Assembly: GCA_023548195.1 (NCBI GenBank)
Contig: JAJHZJ010000121.1
Span: 3,410,220-3,474,219, forward strand
Length of the DNA stretch: 64,000 nt
Source of the DNA: Bettongia penicillata ogilbyi
Taxonomy: Eukaryota; Chordata; Mammalia; Diprotodontia; Potoroidae
Direction of reading: 5' to 3'
In this document: one piece after another, positions 10,831-22,061 of the stretch
How the letters are laid out: every line of letters begins with the position of its first letter
Position numbering within the stretch: position 1 is the stretch's first letter
The notes under the pieces: generated by a model
Told to the model about the DNA's origin: nothing
Databases searched by the model: none
The model's input: only the letters and a program-made list of their open reading frames with translations
Made by a program: the position numbers and the translations under genes

Positions 10831-11335
10831 TGGTCAGAGGAATCTCTTCCCCTGAAATGATCTAAAGAAAGTGGGATGATCTGCTACCCCTTTTCTTCTG
10901 AGATATATTTTATTTTTTGTGCATTCTGAGTAACTGTTGAGGACACTGAGGTCAAATACGATACTATTTATCTCATCTTTCTGATGTTCAATTTTGCAAC
11001 CTCATTTCATTCCACCACTCCTGGAATATACAGACCCAGAGCAAATTAGACTCTTTTCTACTCTTATTGTACAATCCATTGATGCCTACTTATAATTCTT
11101 CCCCCTATTAGACCTTTTATGTCAATAATCTCTGTAGATTCCTATAGCCCAGTGCCATATATATGCTGGGCATTCAACTTGCCTGGATCCAAAGAGCTGT
11201 TGGTGTTGGAAAAAAAAGGAAACCAAGCCAGTAGGCTTAGGGAACCAATCTTTCCAGACTTCATGTGGACTCTGGTCACTTTCACTGTTCTCTGGATCAC
11301 TAGATGCCAAAGAGATCAAAAGAAGAGGAAAAGGA
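10831..11335. other. No gene seen
   Basis: AT-rich sequence with no nameable repeat. The short open frames on both strands at 11119-11382 overlap each other and resemble nothing I know. Confidence 0.4.
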
Positions 11336-11339
11336 CCCA

Positions 11340-11870
11340 TAATTATGTAGCAGCTCTATTTTTTACAGTGGCAAAGAATTGAACATTGTTGTGTGTAAAT
11401 GACTGAACGAGTTATGATATATCAACCTGATAGAATAATACCGTGCTATAAGAATGATAAAGGCAAAGGTTTCAGAGAATTCTGAGAAGATGAATACAAA
11501 CTGAAGCATAATGAAAGAAGCAGAACCAGGAGAACAGTATCTACAATAAAACAATGTTGTAAAGATAATCCAATCTGGAAATCTTAGGAACTTTGATCGA
11601 TACAAAGACAACAATAATTATATCGTTATATGATGAAATAAGCTGCCCACTCTGAGAGAAAAGTAATGGACTGAGAATTCAGATTGTTTTAAATGTGGGT
11701 ATATAACAATTAGTTTTGGTTGACTATACATGTCTGTAATAAGAGATTTTATTTTTCTTCCTTTGTTGGTGGAGGGGGGTGGTAGAGCTGGGGAGGTGGG
11801 AAGGAGAAGAAGCAAATTTTTGCTTGAAAAACAAAGATAATGTAACAAAATAAAACAAGAGAACTCATCC
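11340..11870 (+). mobile_element. 5'-truncated L1 3' end
   Basis: Diverged copy of the 3' sequence seen at 5787-6302: 'ttacagtggcaaagaattg', 'aagcagaaccaggagaacag', then a G-rich 'ggtggaggggggtgg' block and 'aaaataaaacaagag' at the end. I could not identify a convincing target duplication. Confidence 0.75.
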
Positions 11871-14259
11871 TTCTCAGTCCTTGCCTGAGTCGGAGGTCTG
11901 GGATCTATGGTAATCAGCAGTCAGGGAACCCGAGCAGAAGTCACTTAATCCACTTTAGGTCAAACTCAGAAGCTGTGAGAATAACTGGGAAAGGAGGAGG
12001 TGCGGCACATTCTGTTATGAAGGACAGACAACAAAGGCTCTTCTGTCTCATCCTGGCATCGACTGGTGACAAAACAAGGCAGGCTTTGCCCATCAGGTCT
12101 GTGATCTTGAGCTGTTCTCCTGTCAGTGCTGATTTAACAGGGGACTTCCTGCTCTTAGAGTTACCCTCATTACCCTCTATCGAACTGGACATCAGGATGT
12201 GTGCTTCTAAATTATGAGTTCCTGTCACCTCTTTAACTAGGACAATTGTTCCCTAGAGAACCCTACCGTGGCTGCTGCTTGCTCCCATCGCTACTTCTCT
12301 TGAACCCAAGCCTTTCCTGCTAGGAATAGATAAATGAGGTTCAGACCAGTGCTAACAGGAGTGCCTGCCCATATTAACAGGAGTATATACCCACACTTCA
12401 AGAGGAAACAGACCTGTGCTCCTCCGCTCCTACTCATGCGAGAGTGAGGCAAATTAATAAACGGCTGGATTTTAGCTGTCATTTATAGGAAAGTAGCATG
12501 AATCTCCACTCTACCTGACATTAGGAGATGTAGAATTGACTTTTATCTACGGTTAAAGTGACACCACTGTAAAAAAAAAATCACACCATGCCACTGTTCC
12601 TGAGTAAAATCTGTGATTCAGCTACAAGTCTATACGGCACTGAATACAGTAACATTAGTGTAAAAGACTCTGTCAACATGTACATTTTATGCTTCTATTC
12701 TGAGAATTTATGACTCATAGAGGTAGGGGGATGGTGGAAAATCATTCCAGGCAGAAACTTGCTTTGCAAGGTCTAAGTATGATAGCAAACGTACGTGAGG
12801 AAACCACTGTGCAGCTGTGGGGCTCCTTTTTTGTTGGGGGGCGGGCAAGGCAAGAGAAGAGGGAGAGACTAGAACCTTTAAAATCCTGGCCAATTAAATG
12901 TCTACATTAAAAACTAATTTGTTTGAAATGCAGCCTCTTGTTCTAATTACTACCAATAAATATCTTGGGTGGTTTGAAGACAGACTTTTCGTGTGTAGTT
13001 ACGCAGTATCATCTGAAGAAATGCACGTTCCATATTACTGCGAGGTGCTCTGGGGCATTGTTTGCTGAGAAAGGCGTTATATAAATTGAAACTCCTTTTG
13101 CTCAGAGCAGTGTCCTGAAAGTTCATGCAGTGAGAAACATTTCTCACCATGCACAAACTGTGAATTGTATATAAAATTAAATTTTCTGATTAAAATCTCC
13201 ATTGTTGGCCCTCCTGCTGGCTGCCACCATTTTGCTGAAATAAGATACTATTTGTGGGAATGGCAGCGAAGGAAACCTGTTATCATGGATTGTGAGCTGG
13301 CTCCACTCCTACTGCTTAAAAATATGGAGAGCTTTATTTTGCAAACATTGCATATTCTACACAAATATTACCAGCAAAGCTCCAATACTGACTCATAAAG
13401 CAGGGTGGAAGGAGGTTTACAATCTGACACTAACAACATCCCCCATATCACTGCTACCAACCACTGCTGTGTGGTCATGTTTCAGCAAGGTAGGCAACAC
13501 CAGCGGGAGATAAGGAAAAATAAATGTAACTTTCTATTGTTTTTAAAAAGAGAAATGTTGACAGTTCACAGAGGATGATAGGAATTTCTCCTTCTGGGAC
13601 TATTCTTGATATTTGGAGGAGGTAGATGAACAGCAAAAGAAGAGTTCAAATTCTCCTACCCCAATATAAACCCATACCAAGACTTCTTTGAATGCATTTA
13701 TGAGCCCTATGTCCAACCTTCTCTTTCCTCTCCCCACTTCTCCTACCCATCAACTTCCAATCCCAGATCAGAGAAACAGGTTGGTAAAAAAAAAACCCAA
13801 AAAACTCACATCAACTTTATAGCATTGCTGCCAGGTAGTGCTAGTTCATTAACTTCATTTTTCAAAGTCAGAAACTGAGAGCAAAGAGGGATGATTTTTC
13901 CAAGAAAGTATTCACTCAGAGTTGGAATCCAAAGAGGACCAGCTTTTCATCTTTTCATTTTTCACAGCTTTCAGTTCACAGGTTTTCTCTTTCCAAAATC
14001 CTCCTTCAGACAACAGCACATAAATCTAGTTTTTATTGCCTCCAAACCATTAGGATAGATTGCCTCCTGTCACTCTGTAGACCATTTTGTTGCCTGATAA
14101 TACAAATAGTTTCAACTTTCAAAAAAAGGAGAGAAATAGTAAATGAGAGAAAGAAATAGAAATCTCAGTTTCAGGGCATGCTGTTTCATATTTGTATTTT
14201 AAAATACAAAATTAAGCAAAATGTAGTCAATTTCTAGAGCAATCTAAAGCAGGCAGCAC
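11871..14259. other. 2.4-kb repeat-poor stretch; possible conserved non-coding DNA
   Basis: I recognise no interspersed repeat for about 2.4 kb, unusual for this window. Part of it (about 12860-13500) has TAAT-type motifs (caattaaatg, ttctaattact) and no long open frame. It could be host regulatory sequence, but that is inference from repeat absence only. Confidence 0.35.
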
Positions 14260-14275
14260 ATCTCAATCTTTTTCT
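14260..14275. repeat. Left target-site duplication of the 7SL copy
   Basis: atctcaatctttttct, repeated at 14565-14580 as atctccatctttttct (15 of 16 identical). Confidence 0.85.
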
Positions 14276-14564
14276 TTTTTCTTTTCTTTTTTTTTTTTAA
14301 CTGTCTCCCTATTTCACTCAGGCTAGAAGTATAGTGGACATTTGTGGACCCAAACCTGAAACTTATCAACCTAGAAGCTTTAACCTGCTCTATTTCAGAC
14401 TTGGGCCAGTTTGACCCTACCTAGGTAGCCTGGTAGCCCTTGTTGGGGGGAAATCATCATTTTGCCACTGGAATGAGTCCTTCTTCGTCTTTAGAATTCC
14501 TGAACTCCAGTGATCTACCAACCTCAGTTTTTACAATATTACAGGCTTGTGACCCCAAATCCAG
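14276..14564 (-). pseudogene. RN7SL pseudogene: 7SL (SRP) RNA retropseudogene
   Basis: Read on the minus strand this is a diverged, near full-length copy of signal recognition particle RNA ending in an A-rich tail (the T-rich block 14276-14302 on the plus strand). On the plus strand, 'ttcactcaggctagaagtat' marks the 3' Alu-domain part, 'aacctgctctatttcagac' and 'ttgggccagtttgaccct' the central S domain, and 'cctgaactccagtgatct' plus 'ttacaggcttgtgac' the 5' Alu-domain part. Because the S domain is present, it is a 7SL copy and not an Alu. A 16-bp target duplication on both sides shows insertion by L1-type machinery. Many substitutions make function unlikely. Confidence 0.88.
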
Positions 14565-14580
14565 ATCTCCATCTTTTTCT

Positions 14581-15807
14581 AAAGATAACCCAAAAGTGAT
14601 GAGTTGGGTCATTCCTTGAATATGGCAAATAAGTTCCTAGGCTGCTGCTTTGGGGAAGCCAAAGAAAAAAGAGGTTGCTCAGTCTTCTGGCACTAAAATT
14701 TTAAAATAAAAAAACCCCAAACAAACCTAGGGCTCATAAATACATAATCTGCCTGTAATTCTATCACCAACCAAATTATATAAGACTGCCCTGTCCAAGC
14801 TTCAATGTACCCCACAGATTGGCCTTTTGTGTTTTCCTTCCTCTTCAGGTGACGGTGATATTTATTTTTACCTGTATAAAAATCTTCGGAGGTGGCAGTT
14901 ATATATTGTTCGGTTGGCCCATGGAAAGCCCAAACCCTTTTTCTCTTTCTCTCCTTCCTTCCCCTTCCCCCCAAGCAACAGCTCTACTGCTGCCAAGAAT
15001 GAGAGTCGGGGGGTAGCACCAATATCCTATTCCTTTCAGTTTCAATTGCATAATGATTTGAATAAATCTAAATAACTTATGCAAATCTGTGATTTAGCTA
15101 TCTTTTAAAGTTGTCCTTTTAACATTATATATTCCCCTTTATGCATTTCTGGCACATACGCTTTCCTGTACCCTTTTTCTCATCTCTGCAACCCTAGCCC
15201 CCAACCAGTCTTTCCTTACATTCACTACTCCCACACACTCCCAGGAAAGAAAAGCAGAGGAATAAAAGATAGGTCCTATTCATGTATGTTCCATCTCACA
15301 CTTTACTTCCCACGTATCTTCTCAGCCTGAAACAAACGCCAAACTAAATGAGAGTCAATTTTCCAACTCTCCCTACATAACCTTCCTTTCTCAACCAGAG
15401 ACTTTGCTTGCCAAACTTCTGGGAGCTTTTAACCTGAAGATGAGCATATACCACTAGATGGGGGCTGGGGGATGTGGGGGGAGGGGTGTAACATGGAGAC
15501 AATGGAAAAGAAACTCAGTTCTGACTTTTCTTTTGCCAGTCCACTTCCCTTTCTTTCTATCACTCCCACCACCTCTCCGCCTCAAAAAAAAATCTTTTGT
15601 TTTTTTTTTTTTCCCAATGTGTCTTTCTGACCCTCAGGGCAAGCTCTGTCTTGCTCGCTTATATTTGTAACCAACCCCAGAGAGTAACACAGTGATGGTC
15701 TGGAGTCATTTTTACCAGTCTCTATCTGTGTTGAACCCAGGAATCCCATTACTAAAAACATACCAACAGATCACATTCCAAAACTCGCCTCCAACTAAGA
15801 AGCAATG
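14581..15807. other. No gene seen; pyrimidine-rich tracts
   Basis: Contains C/T-rich stretches (14940-14975, 15540-15580) and a T-run at about 15598-15613. I name no repeat here. Confidence 0.4.
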
Positions 15808-15809
15808 TA

Positions 15810-16684
15810 CAGGAATACCTTGTTTCATTGCACTTTGCTTTATTTCACTAGGCTGATTTTGTGTTTTTCACAAATTGAAGGTTTGTGGCAACTTTGCTTC
15901 AAAGTCTATTGGTGCCATTTTTCCAAGAGCATGTGCTCACACTGTGACTCTGTGACACATCTGGTAATTCTCACTTTTCAAACTTTTTCCTTATTATTAT
16001 ATCTGCTATGGTGATCTATGGCCGTAATCTTTGATGTTAAGATTGATATGTTAATTGATTTTAATATTGCTAATAATATTAATGTGATATAATTGTTTTA
16101 GGGTTCCATGAACTAAGCCTATATAAGACAAAATAACTTAATCTATAATTATGTGTGTGTTCTGACTGTTCCGTGGTCCCTTCCCCTTTCTCTCTTGCTC
16201 TCCTCTGGCCTCCCTATTCCCTGAAACACAGCAATATTGAAATTAGACCCATTAATAACCCTACAATGGCCTCTTAAGTGTTCAAGGAAAAAGATGAGTC
16301 AAATCATGTGGCAAATTTCATAACTGTCATATTTTAAGAAATTGCCACAGCCATTCCAAGCTTCACCACCCCCATTAGTCAGCAGCTATCAACACCGAGG
16401 CAAGACCCTCCACGAGGAAAGAAATTATGACGTGCTGAAGGCTCAGATGATGATTAGCATTTTTTTTTAGCAATAAAGCATTTTTTAATTATGGTATATA
16501 TATTTATCGGGGGGGTTTTTTAGACATAATCACTATTGCTCACTTAAACAGACTACAGTTATAGTGTAAACATCATTTTTATACACACTAGGAAACCAGA
16601 AAGTTCATGTGACTGGCTTTATTGAAATGTTCACTTTATTATGGCGGTCCAGAAGGAACCCTCAGTATCTCTAAGATATATCTG
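15810..16684 (+). mobile_element. Tigger1-like DNA transposon, internally deleted, TA TSD
   Basis: An 875-bp member of the pogo/Tigger group. It starts caggaatacctt and ends ctaagatatatctg, an inverted terminal repeat, and is flanked by TA at 15808-15809 and 16685-16686. The 5' part keeps the Tigger1 leader ('aattgaaggtttgtggcaac', 'ggtaattctcac') up to the transposase start region (caatggcctct near 16266). It then jumps to the region just before the transposase stop (caaatcatgtggcaaatt near 16300) and on to the 3' leader (gcaataaagcattttttaat). Nearly the whole transposase is missing, so it is a non-autonomous remnant. Confidence 0.9.
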
Positions 16685-16689
16685 TATGT

Positions 16690-17160
16690 ATATGTACACA
16701 TAGCTATCTATCCCAAGTTGGTATTACTTCCTCTAAGTAGCTATTCATTAATTGGAGGCTGAATTAGGAAAACAGGCAGCCAGCAGTGTTCACTGAGTTT
16801 TCATTATAGGTGGAAGAAGAAACCCTTTCCTTTGAGGAACTGACAATCTAAATAGGATAAGAGAAACAGTCGCAACACGTGGGAAGCTAGGAAAACACTT
16901 TGCAAAGGGCAATATAATTAAATTAACATAGTACAAACTACATATCCTTTCCTTGGTGGTTTCATGAAAAAAGTGTATTATTCTACAATTCTTGAAGAAG
17001 ATTTCAATTTCCTGAACCACACTTTGAGAACCTGCATCTAAAAGGTGCCTTAAAAAAAAAATTGTTCCCAAACATCTCCAAAACATACTTTCTGCTTTCT
17101 CTAATCCCAGTTCCACCCTGCATCTCCAAGATGAACTTTAACCTTATCTTGCCCAGATCC
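16690..17160. other. No gene; possible L3 scrap
   Basis: 'tttgaggaactgacaatcta' near 16828 resembles the L3 3' region. Otherwise unclassified. The 108-residue open frame on the minus strand (16790-17116) resembles no family I know. Confidence 0.35.
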
Positions 17161-17163
17161 AGG

Positions 17164-17164
<1 letters not shown>

Positions 17165-17211
<47 letters not shown>
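17165..17211. repeat. (CA)23 microsatellite
   Basis: An uninterrupted dinucleotide run, long enough to be polymorphic. Confidence 0.95.
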
Positions 17212-17213
<2 letters not shown>

Positions 17214-17279
17214 TCCAAACATATTCCAATTCATGCTACCCTGACCATTGTGCCACTACTCCACCTTCCAGTTCATATA

Positions 17280-17405
17280 TGTTGTTTTCTTTTCCCAGTG
17301 AAATGTTAGTTCTTTCAGGGCAGGCTTACTTATTATATACTCTTGCTTACTTGTATTTGAATCTCCAAAGATTAGCACAATGCTTGGCACATAGCAAGCT
17401 TTAGC
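17280..17405 (+). repeat. L2 LINE 3' end
   Basis: 'gttagttctttcagggcagg', 'tgaatctccaaagattagca' and 'aatgcttggcacatagcaag' give the terminal L2 signature on the plus strand. Confidence 0.6.
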
Positions 17406-17499
17406 AGTCTCTATCTTTATCATTAAACCCAGGGACTCCATTGCTAAACATACCCCTAAGGAAAATTTTTTTTTAAAGTTTGAAAAAGAGAGAGACAGT

Positions 17500-18045
17500 T
17501 ATATAGTTATATAAAGATATACATATCTATATATATCATACACACACAAATATTCATGGCAGCTCTTCTATAGTAGCAAAGAACTGGAATAAAGTAAATG
17601 CTCATTGATTTCTGAACAATTTTTGAACAAACTGTGATAACTAACGCAATGGAGTATTATTGTACCATGAGAAATGATCAATACAAGGAATTCAGAGAAG
17701 TATGGGAAGACTTGTATAAACTGATACAGAGTAAACAGAATCATTAAAATAATATGCACCATAACTACAACAATGTAAATGGGGAAAAAATTTTAAAAGA
17801 AATAGAAGTAAAGAAGCCAAATCCTGTGCAATTATAATGGCCAAGTTTGTCCCTGCAGAGATAAGACAGTGTACTTCCCTTCCTACTTTACAGAGTTTGG
17901 GAACTAGGACTGTACACTAGCCAGATTTGACTGATGGATCTATTAGTTTTTCTAAACCACTTTTTCTCTCTTTCTCTTTTATTATGTTAAAAGGAATGTC
18001 TTACTGGATAGAGAAGGTGGGAAATGGACATTTTTAAGTTATTAT
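17500..18045 (+). mobile_element. L1 3' end, diverged
   Basis: Recognisable by 'atggagtattattgtaccat', 'gaaatgatcaatac', 'gggaagacttgtataaactg' and 'agtaaacagaatcat'. It has more substitutions than the copy at 5787-6302. Confidence 0.7.
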
Positions 18046-18204
18046 TTTAAGTATTTAAAATTCAGAATCAAGAAAACTGGGCTTCAACCTCTAGCTGTGT
18101 CCTACGTTTGTTGTGTTTCTTCCTGATGTCTTTTGACTGGGCTTAAATTTTTTGATGTCTTGTTTTCTTTTCTGAAAAAAGATCTAATCTTTACCTTGCA
18201 GAGT

Positions 18205-18790
18205 TATTGAGAGACACATTAACTGTTGGTGGAATCATGAATTGCTCCAACATTCTGGAAAGCAATTTGGAATTGTCCTGTAAAAGTTACTAAACTGTCT
18301 TTTGACCTAGTGCTCCCACTACTGGGTTCATATAACAAAGAAATCAGAGGCAGAATGAAAGGTATTATATACATACACACACATATATAATTAATATATG
18401 ATAATATATTTTATATAATATAATGTAATTTAATAATATATTTACATAGTATGATAACACGTATGTAGCATATAATTTATATATAAAGGACAATATATAT
18501 GAATATTCTGAATAGCATTCATGTAGATAACAAAAGAATTGGAAACAAAATGCTATTGACTATTAAACAAATTTTAGCATATAAACATAATAGAATTTTA
18601 TTTTACAAGAAAAAGCAAATATGGGGAATTGGAGAAACATAGGATATTTCAATAAATTTATGCAGAATGACAAAGAAAACCAACAGAAATAATATATGTG
18701 ATGATTTCGGTAATGTAAATCATAGTACAAAATAGTCAAAATAATGGTTATAAAAAACAATTTCAGTCCTGAAAAATCAGTAAAGAAATA
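18205..18790 (+). mobile_element. L1 3' end, diverged, with AT-rich insert
   Basis: Begins with 'actgttggtggaatcatga', 'attctggaaagcaatttgg' and 'cactactgggttcatataac', the region near the end of L1 ORF2. It continues through an AT-rich array (about 18365-18500) and ends with 'tttatgcagaatgacaaag'. It covers a region upstream of the other L1 3' ends. Confidence 0.7.
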
Positions 18791-19019
18791 CACTTTCTTT
18801 CTAATAAGTAAGGACCATGCACGTGGAATGAGGCCTACAGCATCCCAAACTGTTGCTGTATCACTTGGCTTTGCCTGAATATATTTCTGGGTTACAGGAC
18901 TATGTATACCATCTATCTACCTCATGCATGCTGGTGAATAAAGTCTGCGAATTGGCTTCTTCCTAGGGAAGGATAAGCTAGAGCAAAGCTACCAGCTGCT
19001 CACGGCAGTGATGTGTAAG

Positions 19020-19270
19020 TCATTTGTGTTGTTTCAGCCATGTTTAACTCTTAATGTCCCTTTTTTGGGATTCTCTTGGCAAAAATATTGGAATAGTTTG
19101 CCACTTCCTTCTCTATCTCATTTTACAGGTAAGGAAACTGAGACAAACAAAGTTAAACAAATTGCCCATGGCCAAACAACCAGAAAGTGTCTGAGGCTGG
19201 ATTTGAACTCATTAAGATGAATCTTCCTGATTCCAACCCAATGCTCTGTTCACTGTATCACCTAGCTGCC
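19020..19270 (-). repeat. MAR1-type CORE-SINE
   Basis: Near full-length reverse copy: 'cagccatgtttaactctta' to 'gtatcacctagctgcc', the latter being the reverse complement of the tRNA-derived head. Confidence 0.85.
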
Positions 19271-19421
19271 AATGTAAACCATAAAACAGAATAAAAATGT
19301 AAGTTATTTGTCATCACCACAATTATCATCATAGTCTATTAGTTGTATTTTACGTAGATTCCATTTACACAAAGCATACACCTAATTGAGCGGGGAAAAT
19401 AATATTGGAGCTATAATTAAT

Positions 19422-19438
19422 ACTCTTCCAATATACCT
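19422..19438. repeat. Left target-site duplication of the RTE-like LINE
   Basis: actcttccaatatacct, repeated at 20148-20164 with one change (actcttccaatatgcct). Confidence 0.9.
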
Positions 19439-20147
19439 CAGTGTTTGGGAGGCTCTGATGGAAAGTATGGGAGAGAAGAGGTGTTAGACTGATCACCAAA
19501 CTGAAGGTCTACAGAGCTGTTATGCTGACCTCACTGTCGTATGGCTGTGAAACATGGTCAGTCTACCAGCTCCATGCCAGGAAACTGAATTGCTTCCATT
19601 TGAATTGTCTTAGTAAAATTCTGAAGATTCCTTGGCACGCTAAGGTGCCAGACACTGAAGTCCTTAATCGAACTAAACTGCCTAGGATTCAAACTATGCT
19701 TCAGAGAGTCCAACTCCAATGGGCAGGCCATGTTGTTCAAACACAAAACATGTGCTTGCCAAAAAGCCTATTTTATGGAGAACCCGCATGGGGCAAACGA
19801 CCACAAGATGGTCAGAAGAAGCTATAAAAGGACGCTCTCAAGAACTTTCTAACTGATTGTGTGACATGGGAGACATTGGCCCAAGACAGCCCGCATGGCA
19901 TGCCCACATCAGAGAAGGAGCTGTGCTTTGTGAACAAAGCAGAATTGAAACAGCTCAAAGGAAAAGTAGGATGCACAAATTTAGAGTATCCACCCCAAAT
20001 ATTCACTCGGATTATCTGTGCCGAACCTGTGGTAGATCATTCCAAGCTCGTATTGGTCTGATCAGCTACAGTCAGACACACTGAAACTTGACTTTTTCAC
20101 AGCGATGTCATTTTGGTCCTCTTCGAGAACGAAGGACCATAACCAAG
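19439..20147 (+). mobile_element. 5'-truncated RTE-like LINE, C-terminal ORF2 and 3' end
   Basis: A 709-bp insertion bounded by a 17-bp duplication (16 of 17). It encodes the C-terminal end of a non-LTR reverse transcriptase: 'YGCETW' (about 19540), 'LQWAGHVV' (about 19712), and 'FYGEPAWGKRPQDGQKK' (about 19770). In another frame it ends with a zinc-finger-like segment containing CRTCGRSF and ARIGLIS (about 20020-20065). Breaks are an in-frame stop at about 19825 and a frameshift near 19885-19895. The 3' end reads 'ggtcctcttcgagaacgaag', the tail shared with the SINEs at 2238, 6975 and 31463. The RTE-clade label comes from remembered motifs. Confidence 0.85.
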
Positions 20148-20164
20148 ACTCTTCCAATATGCCT

Positions 20165-20755
20165 AGGCAGTAGAAAACCCTCGTACCAAGTGAGTATAGG
20201 TGTCAGGCAACTTTCATCTTCTTCCTTTCTTTTCCCTTGCCTTCTCCTCTCCCTCTTTCTCTTGATGTATGCCATTCATTTTATTTTTCAGCCCCGTTTT
20301 TGTCCGCCTTAACTTCACCTCCTCATTACCAGCTTTCTCAATTCTGGGTCAATTTTTTGTTCTGCAACCACTAGAGCGCAAAGTAATTTCAGATACTTGC
20401 CAGTTCCCTTACTACACCAGTAGAGGGAAGGGTTTAAGAGGACATTCTCATCAAACAATAATTTTTTAATTGGGGAATTAGCCATCATAGAACAGCCCTC
20501 TCCAAAGCATTCCGTGCCAAAGTGTTCTGTTCCAGTTGGTAAATAATCTGTTATGAAACTGTTTAAATGAATATTAACTCACTAGACTGCAACACTGGCA
20601 AAAATTTCCTTCTGGCTGTATGTATCACAAAAACAGAGCTTTCCCCTGATATAGGACCTCAGATAGACAGACAAAAATCATACAATTCTAAGGTAAGGCG
20701 TATCATGGCTCCTTTCAGATTTTCATCTTAATGGGAATGTGACCAATGATCAATG
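20165..20755. other. No gene seen
   Basis: Pyrimidine-rich at 20215-20265, otherwise mixed sequence with no repeat I recognise. Confidence 0.4.
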
Positions 20756-20756
20756 G

Positions 20757-20968
20757 ACCATAGATCTAAAGGAAAGCTAGAAGGACCTAGAGAGCACCTC
20801 ATCCAACCTCCTCATTTTACAGATGAGTAAACTGAGACACAACTAGGAAAGAGAACTGGCTTGCTGAAGGTGACAGAGTGCACAGCAAGTAAGAATTCAT
20901 AGGCAGGATTTGAGCCTAGCCCTGTTTCAATTCCAAAGCCAATGACATTCCCTTATACCACACTGTTT
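20757..20968 (-). repeat. MIR/THER1-type CORE-SINE
   Basis: 'agctagaaggacctagagag', 'cctcctcattttacagatga', 'ggatttgagcctagcc', then 'ccttataccacactg'. This is the reverse complement of tail, core and head. Confidence 0.75.
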
Positions 20969-21225
20969 TTTACTTCTTGGTTTATGTCATTTCACCAACA
21001 GAGTTATTTTAATAAGAGCATGTTTGGGTATGTGAAACTAAGGGAATCCAAGCAATTGATGTAATGTTCATTTCAATCAGACATGACCCAAACAATACAA
21101 TCATAGGAATAAAGTAGCCCTGGACAAGTCTGGAAACTCATGAGAAAAGGAGCCCCTAAAGATATATGTTAAGTATGTTTCTGATTCTGAGAATCATTGG
21201 CGAGCATCTTTAAAGCATGTTTCTT

Positions 21226-21675
21226 AAGCCTGGAAAGACTTACATGAACTGATGCAAAGTGAAATGAGCAGAGGCAGGAGAACATTGTACATAGTAACTA
21301 CAACATTATCAGATGATCAGCTGTGAATGGCTTAGCTATTCTCAGCAATGCAATGATCCAAGACAATCCTGAAGGGCTTATGATGAAAAATGCTATCCGT
21401 CCCCAGAAAAAGAACTGATAGAATACATACCAAATACATATCAAAGAACATTTTTTTTACTTTTTTATTTTTCTTGAGCTTTTTTTTACAACATGACTAG
21501 TATGGAAATATGTTTTACATGACTAAACATATATAACCTATATCAAATTGCTTTGCCTTCTCAATGAGGGGGGAGGAGAAAGGGAGGGAAGGAATTTGTA
21601 ACTCAAAATTTTAAAAATGAATGTTAAGAATTTGTTTTTACTTGTAATTAGGGGAAAATAAAATATCAAATAAGA
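21226..21675 (+). mobile_element. 5'-truncated L1 3' end with probable TSD
   Basis: Well preserved: 'ctggaaagacttacatgaac', 'caggagaacattgtacat', 'aatgatccaagacaatcc', 'acaacatgactagtatgg', 'caaaattttaaaaatgaatg'. aaagcatgtttctt (21212-21225) and aaagtatatttctt (21676-21689) match at 12 of 14 positions and are a likely target duplication. Confidence 0.85.
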
Positions 21676-21824
21676 AAAGTATATTTCTTGGGAATCTAAA
21701 TTTAAATTTATGCTACTGAATGCTTATTTGTCAAGTATGTATTCTAATCATGTCTTGTTGATGACTGAAATCAAGTATAATTTTTTAAAAACTCAAAAAA
21801 ATAATGAATGAGTTTTTTTAAGTA

Positions 21825-21900
21825 TTTATTAAATTATTAATGTGAACCAAGCATGGTGCTAAGTTTTGGGGATACAAATACAAAAAGTAAAGATGGTGAA
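21825..21900 (-). repeat. L3-type LINE 3' fragment
   Basis: 'gtatttattaaattattaat', then 'ggtgctaagttttggggata' is the reverse of the L3 3' terminus. Confidence 0.5.
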
Positions 21901-21983
21901 ACTAGATTATTCATTTTAAATCTGTTCAGTTACTTAGAAGTAATCTCTCACATAGACTTGGTTTGAATCTCTTCTGTTTGGTT

Positions 21984-22017
21984 ACAACATTAGGACAAAG
22001 ACAACATTAGGACAAAG
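21984..22017. repeat. Exact 17-bp tandem duplication
   Basis: acaacattaggacaaag occurs twice head to tail with no spacer. Confidence 0.9.
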
Positions 22018-22061
22018 AAGTCTTCTAAAAGTGTACCCGTAAAATGGGCATATAGAAGCAA

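Noticed and set aside
14276..14564. Alu-like SINE
   Set aside because: The central S domain of 7SL, missing from Alu, is present, and the organism appears to be a marsupial.
16790..17116. 108-codon minus-strand frame
   Set aside because: It has no motif that I know and spans sequence that partly resembles an L3 scrap.
19522..20084. Reading the YGCETW...zinc-finger frames as a host gene
   Set aside because: Bounded by a 17-bp target duplication, 5'-truncated, with stop and frameshift: a dead LINE copy.
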